Source of the DNA: Chrysogorgia sp. JL179-B06
Taxonomy: Eukaryota; Cnidaria; Anthozoa; Scleralcyonacea; Chrysogorgiidae
Direction: 5' to 3'
Assembly (NCBI GenBank): GCA_035772405.1
Contig: JAYKKM010000196.1
Coordinates: forward strand, 3,404,001-3,468,000
Length of the DNA: 64,000 nt
A program made the translations under genes and the position numbers. The notes beneath the pieces are model-generated. The model searched no databases and was not told the origin of the DNA. It saw nothing but the letters and a program-made list of their open reading frames with translations. Of the stretch, positions 51,786 through 64,000 are shown piece by piece. How positions within the stretch are numbered: position 1 is the stretch's first letter; every line of letters begins with the position of its first letter.

Positions 51786-54700
51786 GTTGATGTGAGGCAT
51801 TTGTATATCACGCAAAATTACAAACTATAATTATGGCTGGTCCGTGATAGAAAACAATTACAACACATCTCAATAACTGCAATCTGCCTTAGAATGATGT
51901 AGGTGTATGACTTTAAGTACATGTACATATAGTCACACTGATATATACTATATCATGTCTATATGATATATGGCACCGTAACGTTCGAGGTAACGTTGTT
52001 CAGACCAAACGATCGATTTACCTACAACTCATAACGAAGTAGTCTAAAATATAAATTTCTAAATGGGTTTACCGGTTTACAATACTTGTTTTTAGCTAAC
52101 GAAAAGCGCGAGCAGCTATGTTTTGTGAATTGCCATATTATGAAGAAGCACCGCTGTGCCAGTGGTTTGAATGTGCAATGAATGCCGGTAGTATACACTA
52201 TATAACCTATACTTTTTATCTTTGGAAATCTAAGAGTAATGGCATTACTGAATGAATCTCAGTGAATTATAACTTCAAGAAAGAGTTATGTCCTTTATAG
52301 CGTAGTCATGCATTAAAATTATGCGTTCTTTCAGGAAAAATAATTACACTCTTTACTGGTCTTGACATGATGTTTGAATAACAACCTTTTCGTTTTCACT
52401 TAGTTTTGACAAGCGACTGTTCTTGTGTTGACGATATACGCTGGCGCACATGACCATTATAATGTTTCGACGGTTGGAGACAATTAGAGATACAAGAACG
52501 TAGCCCAAGATTTATGTTGTTTTGCTCATAGTCGTGTGGGTCGAGTTTAAAAATGCAAAACAACATAAAACATTAACCTTGTCCTTGAAAATGTTTGGAT
52601 ACAATACTCCATAGGACATACAGGAAAAGCTGTGCCCATCATGGTAACGTTTGCAAATTGTCCCTGCGTGCAATTGCATAATAAACGAGATGACTATTTT
52701 TAGTGCATATTGACTTCACGTTGTATTAAATTTACTGCGTTAGCTACATTATTCGCTCACATTGCTGGATATCCTGTAAACACCGCACTAGAGAAACAGC
52801 ATCTCTCCTTTTGAAAATCGAAAGAAAGTCTTTTCCGTCGATGAATTTTAAGTCCAGCTGTGAGGTAATGAATCCTCTGCAACCGTTATTTACCCCCTAA
52901 TGCAGCCAGAAATACATTGGCCCTGCCCCGCTAATATAAAACCAAGCGAATATGGCTCAGCAAATAACGATTTTTAAAGCAACTGAAAAACATAATTACG
53001 ACTGTATATATTACATTAATAAATAATGTGCATATGCTTAAAGTCACACGGTGTCGCTGTAAGAACTGTTTCGCATATATATTCTATAACCTTTCTTCTA
53101 AGACTATATAAGATTCTTTTAGATCATCCATTAACAATATTCTATAAATCAAGTAAAATAGATAACTTTGATATACACATGAACCATATAGTCCATATAC
53201 TCAGGCTTATGTCATGAATCAATTTGACAACGTTACACCCTGCTAAGATTCGAAATCATTTTCTCCGTAGGGTTGCCGACAAGGTTTTTCTAAATTTCAA
53301 TAAGGATCGTTTTCTATCAAAGCGGTGGGGCAACACTCATTAATATCAAAACGCTAAGCCTTTAGAGCTTAACTTAACTACAAAAATATATAACAGACCA
53401 TGAGGAGTGAAGCAAACTCTATACGTTATTAATTGTTGAGAATTTCTTGTTCTGATACACTTTATATATAGTCAGTGATTGCCAGATATAACATCAAGTG
53501 CTATACTATAGCTAGCCAGGCATTTGATTTCAACAAAGACACTTGTTATTATTCAGATCATAGATGCATTGATCAGGCTTATGGTTTGTAATTTATATTG
53601 GGAAAATTCATCATCCAACGTCCAAACCCTAAAATATTAAACTATCCCATGTTCAATCGACGATTAGCAAAACCAGATTAGAAAATTCTGAATAGATATA
53701 GATATATATATACGCTTTCATATTATAGCATTTAATGTAAATGAATGGTCTAATATAAAGCTCTTCAGACTGCCCTAATTGTTCTTAAGACTCAACGTTT
53801 AACTGTTACTCACATTTTACTTAAACTCATATGCCGGTAAATAAGTAGAAAAGTATTCATATTATATCATGGTTATAAAGTACCATGACCAAATGGGAAT
53901 TGACTTCACGAGCATCGGTGTATACACTTACTATACGTCTACGTGAATAGCGAACTTGCAGCTATTTTAATAACCCACAATGTTTAACTATATTTGCGAC
54001 TTGATTATTATTTTAAAACGCGTTTGTCTAACAGTAACATCATTCTCTTTCTTTACCTTGTTTGACGAGACATAAACATGACTTTTTCACTTATTTGCCA
54101 TTTGATTTGGTTTCAGCAGTCACATTCCATACTCGCGGGCAACGGCGGCAAGGCAATGATTAATTCCTGAATTAACTTTCAATATCGCTTCAGATGTAGT
54201 GAGTGAAAGTACAGTGTATATGTTCTTCGTGATAACTCTTCAGTTATGGTATCTTCGGCAAAGTGACCTTCGGCTACCGCTATACGATGCTAAAGTCAGT
54301 GGCGACGCACAACACCAATGAACAACATGCAAGCTGGTCGTCGAATCATTCATATAATGATATCCTACCACGGATTCTTTTAACATTGTCGATTGTGTAA
54401 GTGGCTATCAAGAGACAAATTTGCATATATTTTGCATTTTCCCTACTGAGTCCACAGGAAACAAATTAAGATGTTAGATGGCCAATCGGAGTCTTCAGTG
54501 CATTTTGATGAACTAAAGCGCGCATCATGCAGCATATATGCATGGTTCGACATTGATGTCGCCATGATTACTGCAGTATTGATGTAACATCACGATTTTT
54601 AGAACTTAGACACAGTAAAAAGATTTTCTGATTCTAAATACTGATACAAGTCATACAACTATAATAACTATTGTTTCAAAGGAAAATTATTTTCTCTCAT

Positions 54701-54984
54701 TTCAGGCGCATCATCAACCATTGTTTTTATTACGGAAATGTTTTCAATGTAGCATTGTGTAAAGCATTGAATTCACTATGAATTCGCGTTATTTTGGCAG
54801 CCTCGCATTTCCGTGATTTTGTTCAATATGTTTGACTAGTTGAGGCAAAGACTCAGTATACTGCAGATCGCATCCAGCAGCCAATGCATGACTCTGCTTG
54901 AGACGGATTGGGTGTAACACTGTAACTGCGTACTTGATAAATAGTCAATAAACTAGATAAGTATATAACTAAAATCGCGCAACG
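51786..54984. other. AT-rich non-coding stretch
   Basis: I see no convincing coding exon, RNA gene or intact mobile element here. Open frames are short and lack domain-like features. Confidence 0.5.
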
Positions 54985-55195
54985 AGAAAAGGTCGTGCAT
55001 GAACTGCCGAGATTTTTAGGAACGAAATACTGATGTTTCGAGCGGAGTCCTTCATCAGAGTAAAACGTGATCATTATCTACGTATATTTATCTGTCTATT
55101 TATCTTATTTCATCTCGTCTTACTCCGTTGAAAAGCTCCGCTTGAAACGTCAGTATTTCGTTGCTAAACCGATCTCGGCAGTTCACTGCACCTTT
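54985..55195. mobile_element. Inverted-repeat element, Penelope-type terminal repeat likely
   Basis: TGAACTGCCGAGAT-TTAGGAACGAAATACTGATGTTTCGAGCGGAGTCC and so on returns inverted as CTCCGCTTGAAACGTCAGTATTTCGTTGCTAAACCGATCTCGGCAGTTCA. The minus strand of the left arm has CTGATGA followed 12 bases later by GAAAC, a hammerhead-like layout. A shorter relative (TTGAAACGTCAGTATTTCGT) is near 49105. Confidence 0.55.
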
Positions 55196-57249
55196 TCACT
55201 TTGCTATATATCCAAAACACCATGCCTATGCAGCACTCTATATATTTTTAGAACTAAAATCATCTGATTCATCTCATAATTTACTAAAAATCTCATCACC
55301 TTTAAAATTTGCTTTACGCTTTGCTATATATCGATTTGGAGACATTGATAGTATAGTAATACATCTAATATTAATAAATTTGGTGTAATAATTTTGACTA
55401 AATAACAATAAGTCTCCTAGATTATTTACTGTTGGCCAAGGCCATGTGTGGCATGTACTATAAATTCTTGAATAAAGCTAACTGTCGCGGGCAGTCTACT
55501 TGAAGGCTTGGTTATCGCAAATGACAAATAACTCATGCAAACCATAAATCTAATTATCATTACACATTGTGGGTAAATTTGATGATAAACATTTTTGTCG
55601 GTTCAAGATTATTTTACTTCAAAATGAACGTTTTATTCGCACTAACAAAGAAGCACCGTCGAATAATTGTAAAGCAACAAAGATTGAGTTTTTGTGATAA
55701 TGGTTCATCTATCGATAGTTGAACAAGGCTATCCGGTCGGCGCCACTCACTGAAAACTGATTAAGCATTCCAGACATATTTCTTTGCAATACAACCCACA
55801 ATACCGGATAACTTTGTAGTTACGGAGTTATTTTTATCGCTTTTTGGTAGGGTCCCTAGAGTTTTGAACATCAAAAACCTGCAGATTCAGTGACTCATCA
55901 GCTACATATAATATGGTCATCTTTCCCGTTGTGCATGTTGAACTGATAACCAAGCTAGCAAACCCCCTGATGACTTGTTCAAACAAGTTAATTGGTCACA
56001 TCTTCGATAAGAATCTAGGTAATTTGTAGCTCATATGTTACTCTTAAAACATTAAATATACATTTATAAAACATTACTTTGCAGCGAAAACAATACCCGA
56101 AATATATTTTCTGATGATTACCAAAGCAACTGGCAATATAATGGGATTATAATACACAGTCAGACAGACCGACAGACAAACACTTCAATTGACAGTTTGT
56201 CGTAACCGCTTTGATTTCTACTATAGAGTTTATTTTTTATTTTTAGATTTATATATATATTTGAATGAAGTTCCATGATGGCATGCTGGTATATGTTTGG
56301 TATAGACCCTGTGCCATTAAATTACTGTTTTCTAACCTTTACAATTGTCCATGCTGCTATAACATATCAATATTCAAAATACCATTGCTAATGCCCTCGG
56401 ATGCCCCCGTTTTAAAATCACGTTCACGCTGAGAAGAATATATCTATGTAGATTATAGTCAAGACATTTGTCTCCAATGTATACCTAGCGTCTGCCTAAA
56501 CCACACGGTGTCTCAGTTTGCTTTATTTTCGTCTTATGTGAAGCTATTCTTTCTTTCGAAAGATAACCAGAAATTTCTTTGTCTGAAACTCTCCCGTTGG
56601 GTTCTTAATTAACGGAAGAAGGACAGTGGTCGGTCAGGAAACAAAATTATAAACTGAAAAATTATAAACTGGCTAATCCATGGCCAAGTGGCAAATACAA
56701 GTTAAGCCAACAAATGTCTTGGCGGTAAAATGGTTTGAATATCTTTATTTAATGAAGAAAAAACCTGATTTACTATTCTCAATGTAGCCACAGAAAAACC
56801 AATGCACTATATAAATGTTTGTTTTTTTGTTTTTTTATAAAAGCCAATAAAATTAATCATCACTCTGTCATATTCGCCATCGTCGTATTGAACATTTCAA
56901 GAGGCTATAGGCCCGCCAAAATAAACACACAATACACTAAAGAACATAACAAAAATAAACCTCTTAATAGGCTTTAGCTTATAGCTATAGTGCTGTTCTA
57001 ATGCCGCTGCAAAACTATAGAAACCATTACCTGCAGAGCAAATTAGAAGAACTGACTGTAGCACTTAATAAGTTAAGCAGACGTTCCTTTTTTCCAATTA
57101 ATAGTTTTGTAGTTATATATCATAGCTTTATTTGTAGTAGTTTTGATTTATAATGAAATGTACTTAATTTTATAAGTAACTTAAGTAACTTTAAGAATTT
57201 ATTTAAGAGCATTGAGACTATTGTATATAATGCTCCTATAACGTCTTTA

Positions 57250-57280
<31 letters not shown>

Positions 57281-57544
57281 TTCATTGGCATCTAGTAAAA
57301 TCTATAGGGCTAACTTTTAGATAAACTTTTCTTTTTAATCTTGTACCATAACACATCCAAGATGCCTATCTTAATGTAGTGAGTCTTGGTTGCAAATAGT
57401 TTATGTCTATTTCTTACAAATAAAACTCGAGTTTTCATAATATAGCTTTCAGAGGTCTTAAATATACCGCCGTTGCCGTATCTTCTCTTCGCCATGCAAT
57501 AGTTCGTGTATTCAGTATTCTGGGTCTTCAGTATTTTGTGGTGT
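55196..57544. other. AT-rich non-coding stretch
   Basis: No gene recognised. An (ATT)n run lies at about 57250-57282. Confidence 0.5.
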
Positions 57545-58010
57545 CTGCCGTCTGGTAGGTAGGTAGGTTACTAGGTAGGTAGGTAAAACTTTATTTAAAC
57601 ACGCTAGCGGCTATAGGCTCGTCAACATTAGCTGATTTCCACGAGCAGGTGTATTAAGACCGTGTTTTTAATTTCCCAGAGTATAAGACCGTGTTTTTTT
57701 TATACACACTGTACATGCAATAAGAATAAAATTAACACACAAAAGTTCTATTATATGTACAAGTAATATAGTCATATGAATAAAATATAAGTCATTAAAA
57801 TAATGAAAGAAATAAAAATTTATTTATAGAATATAGTCAAGAAGTAGGTTTGATCACAGCATCATATTTTAAGTTGGGCGTATCTTCCTTTTAAAACAAT
57901 CAATCGTATCGGCCAATTTAGCTTCCCGAGAAAGATCATTCCACAACATGGCACCGCTATATTTAAAATACCGCTGGCATTTTTGTTGATCAAATTAAAT
58001 CTAAATCTTT
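57545..58010 (-). mobile_element. 3' end of a LINE, minus strand
   Basis: On the minus strand at about 57990-57890 reads YFKYSGAMLWNDLSREAKLA-DTIDCFKRKI, the C-terminal end of a CR1/Jockey-like reverse transcriptase ORF. It is followed by an AT-rich 3' UTR, AATAAAG and a (TACC)n/(CCTA)n tail at 57557-57590. The rest of the element is absent. Confidence 0.75.
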
Positions 58011-58648
58011 CTTAAAAAATTCAGTTCTGGGCTTTAATATATATATTTTGAAAAATTCTCATGAGTATATAATATTTCTATTTCATGTATGCCGCGCTTA
58101 TTTCACTCGTCTGAATATATTTATATGCTACATATATTATTTATTGTTATAGATCAAGTGATCACATATAAGATTGGGCCATTAATCACTGCTTGGGCCA
58201 CTGGGGCACTGATTAATGTGAAGTTTTCATAATACTTAGTTATAATTATATATCACATCTTCTCTAATCTCTACATTCATTCGCATTACATGTGCCTATA
58301 CGGAAGAATTTTCAGTACTTTTAATAGAAACTTCTAGTTGATATTTCCATATCCGTAATCGTAGAAAATCATGCTTAATCTGATAAGATAACGAGCAGTC
58401 CGCCGATCAGCACGGGGCTCAGACTAAATCCATCCGTAAAAAAATTACATGCATGAGTGGGAGATAAAACCTGCATGTCAGAACCCACCAACCAACCAAC
58501 CACCACCCCCGTAAAACTCATGGACTGAGTACCGTAATTCCTTGAATAAGTATCCTTAGCCTGTCTCTAAAATATAGGTTAAGTTTCACGCGAACATGGT
58601 GAACATTGTTCTTCCCATCGTTTCATTACTACCAATACAAGTTCTCTT

Positions 58649-58762
58649 AGGCTGCGTTTACACTAGAGCAAAAGTATCCGGATTCATATTGTTTTGCATC
58701 CTCGTGGGAATAAAAATCAATACGAATCCGATAACTTTTGCTCTAGTGTAAACGCCAGCCTT
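58649..58762. mobile_element. Palindromic MITE with GCGTTTACACTAGAGC ends
   Basis: AGGCTGCGTTTACACTAGAG-CAAAAGT-ATCCGGATTC pairs with its mirror ending TAGTGTAAACGCCAGCCT. The tip resembles the element at 1-560 and the fragment near 50745. Confidence 0.88.
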
Positions 58763-59768
58763 AACCTCTATCTCAATTTTTTAGACTTCCGATTCTAACG
58801 CTACCTTTTTCCACAGGTAGAAAGTGGGATGGATAATGTGGGAAAATGCTGACATAAAAACAAACATGTTATTGCAGAAAATGATATTTTGTTCATACAA
58901 CGATGTGTTGATGGACTTGATGATCCTACTCCATGCAGGAATGTGAAAATCGTGCCTGATTTAACCCCAAACTAATTTTTACATTTCATCCCAATGATAA
59001 TGATTCAGTCTAAGAATTGTTAGACAAATACTCAAACACAAACACAAAGAGAAGGACAGAGTAAGATTATTTAAAGAGAGAGGTCAACATGAATCTTCCT
59101 CTTAATAGCTATACAGGTATAAGCTATATCGTCACAATTTTTACTTCTGAAAATTGAACGTTTTAAGTACAAGAGAAAATAGAAACCGAAGTATTTGGAG
59201 AGAATGGTTGTATATTGAGCAGTCAATATGCACTGACCTCCACAGGCTCATATCCGGTGCTAGAGAGATAATGCGCCATACTTTGAGCATTGACAGAAAC
59301 TCAACTTAATTATAGCAATATTTAAAATATCGATCATTGCTGGATTTCTGTAATATCCGCTCGCTCGTGGAATATTTCAACACAACAAATAAATGTCATT
59401 TTTGCCATTCATTTGTCATATATGCCATTCATTTATACCAAACAAATATTTCCCTTGAATTTTATTACGTTATTCAATAGTGTGCCTATAGACGTGCGTA
59501 TATATATTATAGAGCCGCGTTCACACTACGGTACCGGCCTAGACATAGTGTCCCAAATTATGATATTTAGTCTGCATTATAAGTGGATACATAATATACC
59601 GACATTCAATGTCTTACGACAACTATATGAAACAACCCGTTGGGTTCACAGATCGTTTCAAAAGGATTATAAGCTTAAAGTGTACATATACCATATATTT
59701 TCTTAAATTATATCTGGTGATAAAAAAGCGATAAACGGCACCTTGCTGTATGGCATAATTAAAACTGA
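58763..59768. other. Non-coding stretch
   Basis: Nothing recognised; a 97-residue ORF at 59413-59706 lacks any domain signature. Confidence 0.5.
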
Positions 59769-59896
59769 GGCGCGTTTCAGACGTCGAACTTTTCATGTGT
59801 CGAATGTAATGCAAAATACAATTGAGCTTGAACAAAGAGTTTTGCTTATTACATTAGGTTTGGCACAAGAAAAGTTCAACGTTTGAAACGGGCCTT
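59769..59896. mobile_element. Palindromic MITE with GGCGCGTTTCAGACGT ends
   Basis: GCGTTTCAGACGTCGAACTT-TTC and its mirror (GAAAAGTTCAACGTTTGAAA-CGGGCC) form arms of about 40 bp around an AT-rich core. Confidence 0.8.
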
Positions 59897-62800
59897 AATT
59901 TCTTCCGGTTGTTTCAAATATCTATGTATACGTCACTGCATAATGTCAAATAGTTTCTAACGATCTTGTGTTTGAACATCAATACATGTGGTTTGGATAA
60001 CGATCTATGTGTTTGAACATTGATGGATAGGCTTGAATAACGATGAATGTGCTTGAACAACGATGAATGTAGTCTTCGTATTTTTGTCCGTAAAAAACGC
60101 CATAGTGGAGGTCATTGGTCAACATCGCATTGGTCAACATCGCATCATTTTCACAAATCTAGCTACTTCCATGTCGATCAGAAGTCAGAACTGTGGTATA
60201 AATTACTTTAGATTCATTACAGATGTTTTCAGTTTAAATGTGAACACATTGCTATGTATTACAAAGCTAGCAAGGTTCTCGCAAGGTCCTATAGCTAGGA
60301 GTGATTAGACGCAACCTTTAGAATAGGTTTACATTACTAAACTATGCTTGGTCATGAACTTGGTTGGGACATGGATGATCGTGTAAATGATATCTACGTT
60401 ATGCGAAATAAATATAGACTCCTGACTGATATAGTGGATGAATGAACACAGATGATATAAGAGAAAACGACAGATGAAAGGTCGAATCAAAAGTGAAATA
60501 TTCGAAAAATTAAAGTTGTAACGTTGTAATTTTCCAGTCCATGTGGCATGTGACAAATCTTATATTAATTCATCTGATCTTCTATATATAAATCAGAATA
60601 CACATCTAGGTGACCAAAATAAATTTGTATTAAAACATGTTGGACTCGCATAAGGGAGCATATTATTATTTATGGTAACCGAAGACTTAGAGAAACAAGT
60701 TGAAACAAAAAAAGGTTTTACCCAACCGTCCAGACACTGAATTCTCCCCAACCATCACTAGATTATACAACCATATACATGTTATACTGCATACACGTAT
60801 ATGTATATATATGCCTGCTGCCTACTGACATACTGTCTCCTCGTTGCTCTTATCCTAAAATTTGGATCCGATATTTATGTGATAAGTTTGTCATGTATGT
60901 CTATATAAAATATTATTCAGCAAACTAGAGGTTTTACCTGACAATGTCTTTGAACAATATTGTACAACTATTATTATAACAATGAAAAGACATTAAACAC
61001 TGATTTATTTTATTTTTTTTGTTTTAAAAATTGTTACCCAAAATTTATATGCAACAAAAAAATGTGTACCCAACCTTTTACGGACAAATATTTGGCTTTC
61101 GCAACCCATTTCTCTTCGGTACCAACCCCAGCCATAAATAGTGAATACTCCCCAGCTAATGAAAATGGCTCCTGTCGGTATTACGATAACTTAAAATAAC
61201 ATCGTGTTCCCAAGGCCCAAAATGCAACAATCCCGATTTCTTAGTAATTTTATTTGTGGCATGTTGCCATGTTTCCAACTATGGCATGCCATTTGCATGC
61301 AGTGATAAGATTAGTTCAAGACGAATCATCCCTGATCCTCCTTGTGTAAAGCATATGATGTAATTGTAGATGTGAACTGTGAAATGCATCCAAATTCAAT
61401 TGAATTTCAAATGATTTTTGAGAACAAACTCAACAATGACATTAAGTTACTTATTTGATTATCTTTTGTTCTTGCCAATAATGTCGGATTTCTAAGCGAG
61501 ACATTGGACATTGGACATTATACCCGTGGTCCAAGGCTCAAGGGCGTCAGAAGTGGCGGGTGGGGGGCGGTTGCAGAGGGGGAAGTCAGTGCGTGACTAT
61601 GTACGAACTTCGCATCCCGTGTTCAAATACGGAGAAACTACGGTGTTAAAAGAGCAGAAATCCAAGCAAAAGAAGAGAAATGCTGTAACAAAAGCTAATG
61701 TGCAAGGATGACCGAGAAGTGATGATGAGATTGCAATCGACAATTATTAATCTTTTTAATATAGATTATAGGAAATTGTGCTACCCAACCCTTCAGTGAA
61801 GTGATTTTGATTACGCAACCATTTTCTCCTCGGTCCCTTAATACATGTCATATAAACAATAATGTTTTTCTGAATTCAAGAAACTATAGTTTTACAAACG
61901 ACAGATTTCAACGAATAGTTAAGGAATTATTTTGAGTGTCCCCCAATAAGAATTTGCTTCTAACGTCATCTGCGTCTAGCAGACAATTGTTCAATTGCCT
62001 TTTCAAATTTAAGTATAAAATGACGACCAAACAATGTGATGAATGCTATTGAGTATTGGAGTAAAAATACACGTCTCAACATACATAATTTGAACTGAAG
62101 CAGAACAGTTAATTACTTAGTCAGCTGTAATGCTCTTCTTTTAACACTTCGAACGTATTCTCACCCATCGAGATATCACACGGTTTTTGGCGCGGGATAC
62201 AATGACCTGCATACTTGGTCTGATTTCGCATCCTAAATTCGCTGACCAGATAAAAGATAACAAGGAAATTATGAAGTTTAGATCGATTTTTAATTCCATA
62301 TGAAAGCTTTTAATGCTATTATGCTGTAATTAAATTAAGTCGCAACGACAGACGTTTTGTCCGCAAAAGATGAAAAAAATGCACTCATCACATGCCTGGA
62401 GAAACTGCAATTGTAAGGTACACCTTCATGCAATAATGGCATGGTATATCTTTAACAGCGTTAATAAAGTTCTTTAACCTATTTCTGTTTACGCAGATTA
62501 TCTCTAAACTAGTTTTCAAACGGAAAACTTGTGAGATTTAGGGTGCATAATTTGGGACTATTACGTCACTGACATGACATGATATTGCTATTTAGCTCGC
62601 ACATGGCTCGCAGTATTAGAATACTCAGAATAGTTACACTAGGATCCAGATCACCGCACGCTCCTCTATTGGAATATGACGAAGAAGTGTTATTCCGTTT
62701 TTTTGGAGCTTGGTAATCTTTTATTCGCATCTCGGAACTAGAATTGTCGTAAAAGATTACTCGAACAAGAATGCGCCCTTAGCCCGACGTTGAGAGTTCA

Positions 62801-64000
62801 AAGAGTTTTATCTCATTTGAGCAGACGCTTGAAATTCTTTCCCTGTTGATATTTCCTGTCACATGGTTTCATCACCTTAATAGCTGCGAACCTCCTTGCG
62901 CATCCCTACAGGCATTCAAATACGGTTTCTTCCATTTCTCTGGGCGCATTTTACGGCATAATGGCACAACTCGTGAAAATCGCTTTGTCTTGAAATATAT
63001 ATAATCAACCATATACACCCCCCACTTCTTCTATCTTGAATGGTGCTTCAAAATTACTAAGCTGCGGTGATGGTAGATTTAATGAAAGTGCCAACAAATA
63101 AGGTGCGAGACCGATTATAACAGAATACCAAGTGTGTTTGTCCTTTGAGTTACCGCATTTAATTCCTCGAATGACTCACGAATGACTCGATCGCTTCATG
63201 GTAGACCTCAAGCAAGAATGCGCATAATATTTTAAATTGTATAACGTATCTGCGCGCGATAACTTTGACATTTTCAACTTGAATTTAACGATAGGTTGGT
63301 GGCAAAACATCGATTAGTCAATGCATGGTCGATGTGCGTCATAGAATTCATAAATTCACGTGGAAATGCGGATACAACATTAGTTTTATAATGGCGCGGG
63401 TTCCCTCTAATGCTCTATATATACGTTCCAGCATGAGAGGTTTACCCGCGCGTCAAGCGTTTCACCAATAGCACCGAAGTATGTCTAATATTATTTTTGA
63501 TCATACAAACAACCATATTCTCATATGAATCACTCTCCCTTTTTGAAAGCCAGATACTCTAAGAGCCAGCCTAAGAGGTTTGGATTTCGGCCGGGCCGAG
63601 TACATCAATCTAGTTAGAGTATTCGATTTGACTATTTCTATACTGCCTACGCAGCACAACACTTTTAATCACTCTTACCTTTATTTGCATAACCGTCGTC
63701 GCTCGTCACAACCATCGACCAGCGTGAGTTTAGTTATGGTAGAAGAATATTACCGTCCACTAAGGATTGTTTATAAGGCATTTTCGTCGTCCTACAGAGT
63801 GGATGAATCAAACTAGAACGGTATATACGAATCAAAGTGTTTACCTTTGCACAGGCGTTTTGCTGTAACTCTCGTGTTCTAACACACACAGTTAAACTGA
63901 ATAAATGACAACCTGCCGTAACTTGACCCATATCTGGTTGACCTCAACCGGAAACACGTTTTTCCAGAAGTGGCGCGATCCAACGAAAATCTCTTTAACA
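59897..64000. other. Non-coding right end of the window
   Basis: Short degenerate tandem units occur at 59965-60070 (TTTGAACA-CGATGAATGTG) and 60115-60147 (CATTGGTCAACATCG twice). Segments at about 61065-61130 and 61788-61845 share ACCCAACC-TT and CGCAACC-ATTTCTC-TCGGT. ORFs at 61511-61711 and 63580-63816 have no recognised domain. No gene is supported. Confidence 0.5.

Noticed and set aside
61511..61711. 66-residue plus-strand ORF near the right end
   Set aside because: Low-complexity basic sequence with no domain, no splice context and G-rich composition; chance ORF.
63580..63816. 78-residue plus-strand ORF at the right edge
   Set aside because: No recognised domain; could be an exon of a gene beyond the window but nothing supports it.

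Overview
The window looks like nuclear DNA of an early-branching animal, most likely a cnidarian (an inference from gene content and transposon style, not proven). It is AT-rich, has spliced genes with GT-AG introns, and is packed with short palindromic DNA transposons and LINE, Penelope-like and hAT remnants. No prokaryotic or viral gene is evident.

Three protein genes and one tRNA gene can be supported. (1) At 617-5807 on the + strand are the last seven exons of an anoctamin (TMEM16 channel/scramblase); the 5' part lies off the left edge. (2) At 7858-13133 on the - strand is a complete three-exon gene for a secreted protein with two fasciclin (FAS1) domains. It converges on the anoctamin gene. 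(3) At 20160-47273 on the - strand is a complete 14-exon gene for a Fat-like giant protocadherin of 4399 residues: signal peptide, about 34 cadherin repeats, EGF-like segments, one laminin G domain, two EGFs, one membrane span and a 260-residue tail ending in a PDZ-type motif. I joined its exons by hand from splice sites and phases, and the summed coding length of 13,200 nt is an exact multiple of three. A tRNA-Gly(TCC) gene lies at 15935-16006 (-).

Layout: 1-560 is a terminal-inverted-repeat element inside an anoctamin intron. 617-5807 is anoctamin; its introns hold palindromic elements, a stray histidyl-tRNA-synthetase exon and an 80-bp tandem repeat. 5808-7857 is the convergent intergenic region. 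7858-13133 is the FAS1 gene, whose introns hold TTCC/TTTC microsatellites, two converging broken LINEs and a pentanucleotide satellite. 13134-20159 is intergenic, with nested CAGGG-type elements, the tRNA and a hAT MITE. 20160-47273 is the Fat-like gene, with many transposon families in its introns. 47274-64000 is about 17 kb upstream of the Fat-like start with no convincing coding exon, but with a duplicated 250-300 bp block and scattered mobile-element remnants.

The three proteins are membrane or extracellular (ion/lipid transport, matrix adhesion, planar polarity/adhesion). Nothing in the sequence ties them into one pathway. The most unusual items are hammerhead-ribozyme-like cores in Penelope-type repeats, the captured HARS exon, the 23-nt anoctamin microexon, transposons nested in transposons with readable target-site duplications, and a 54-bp minisatellite that is open in three frames.
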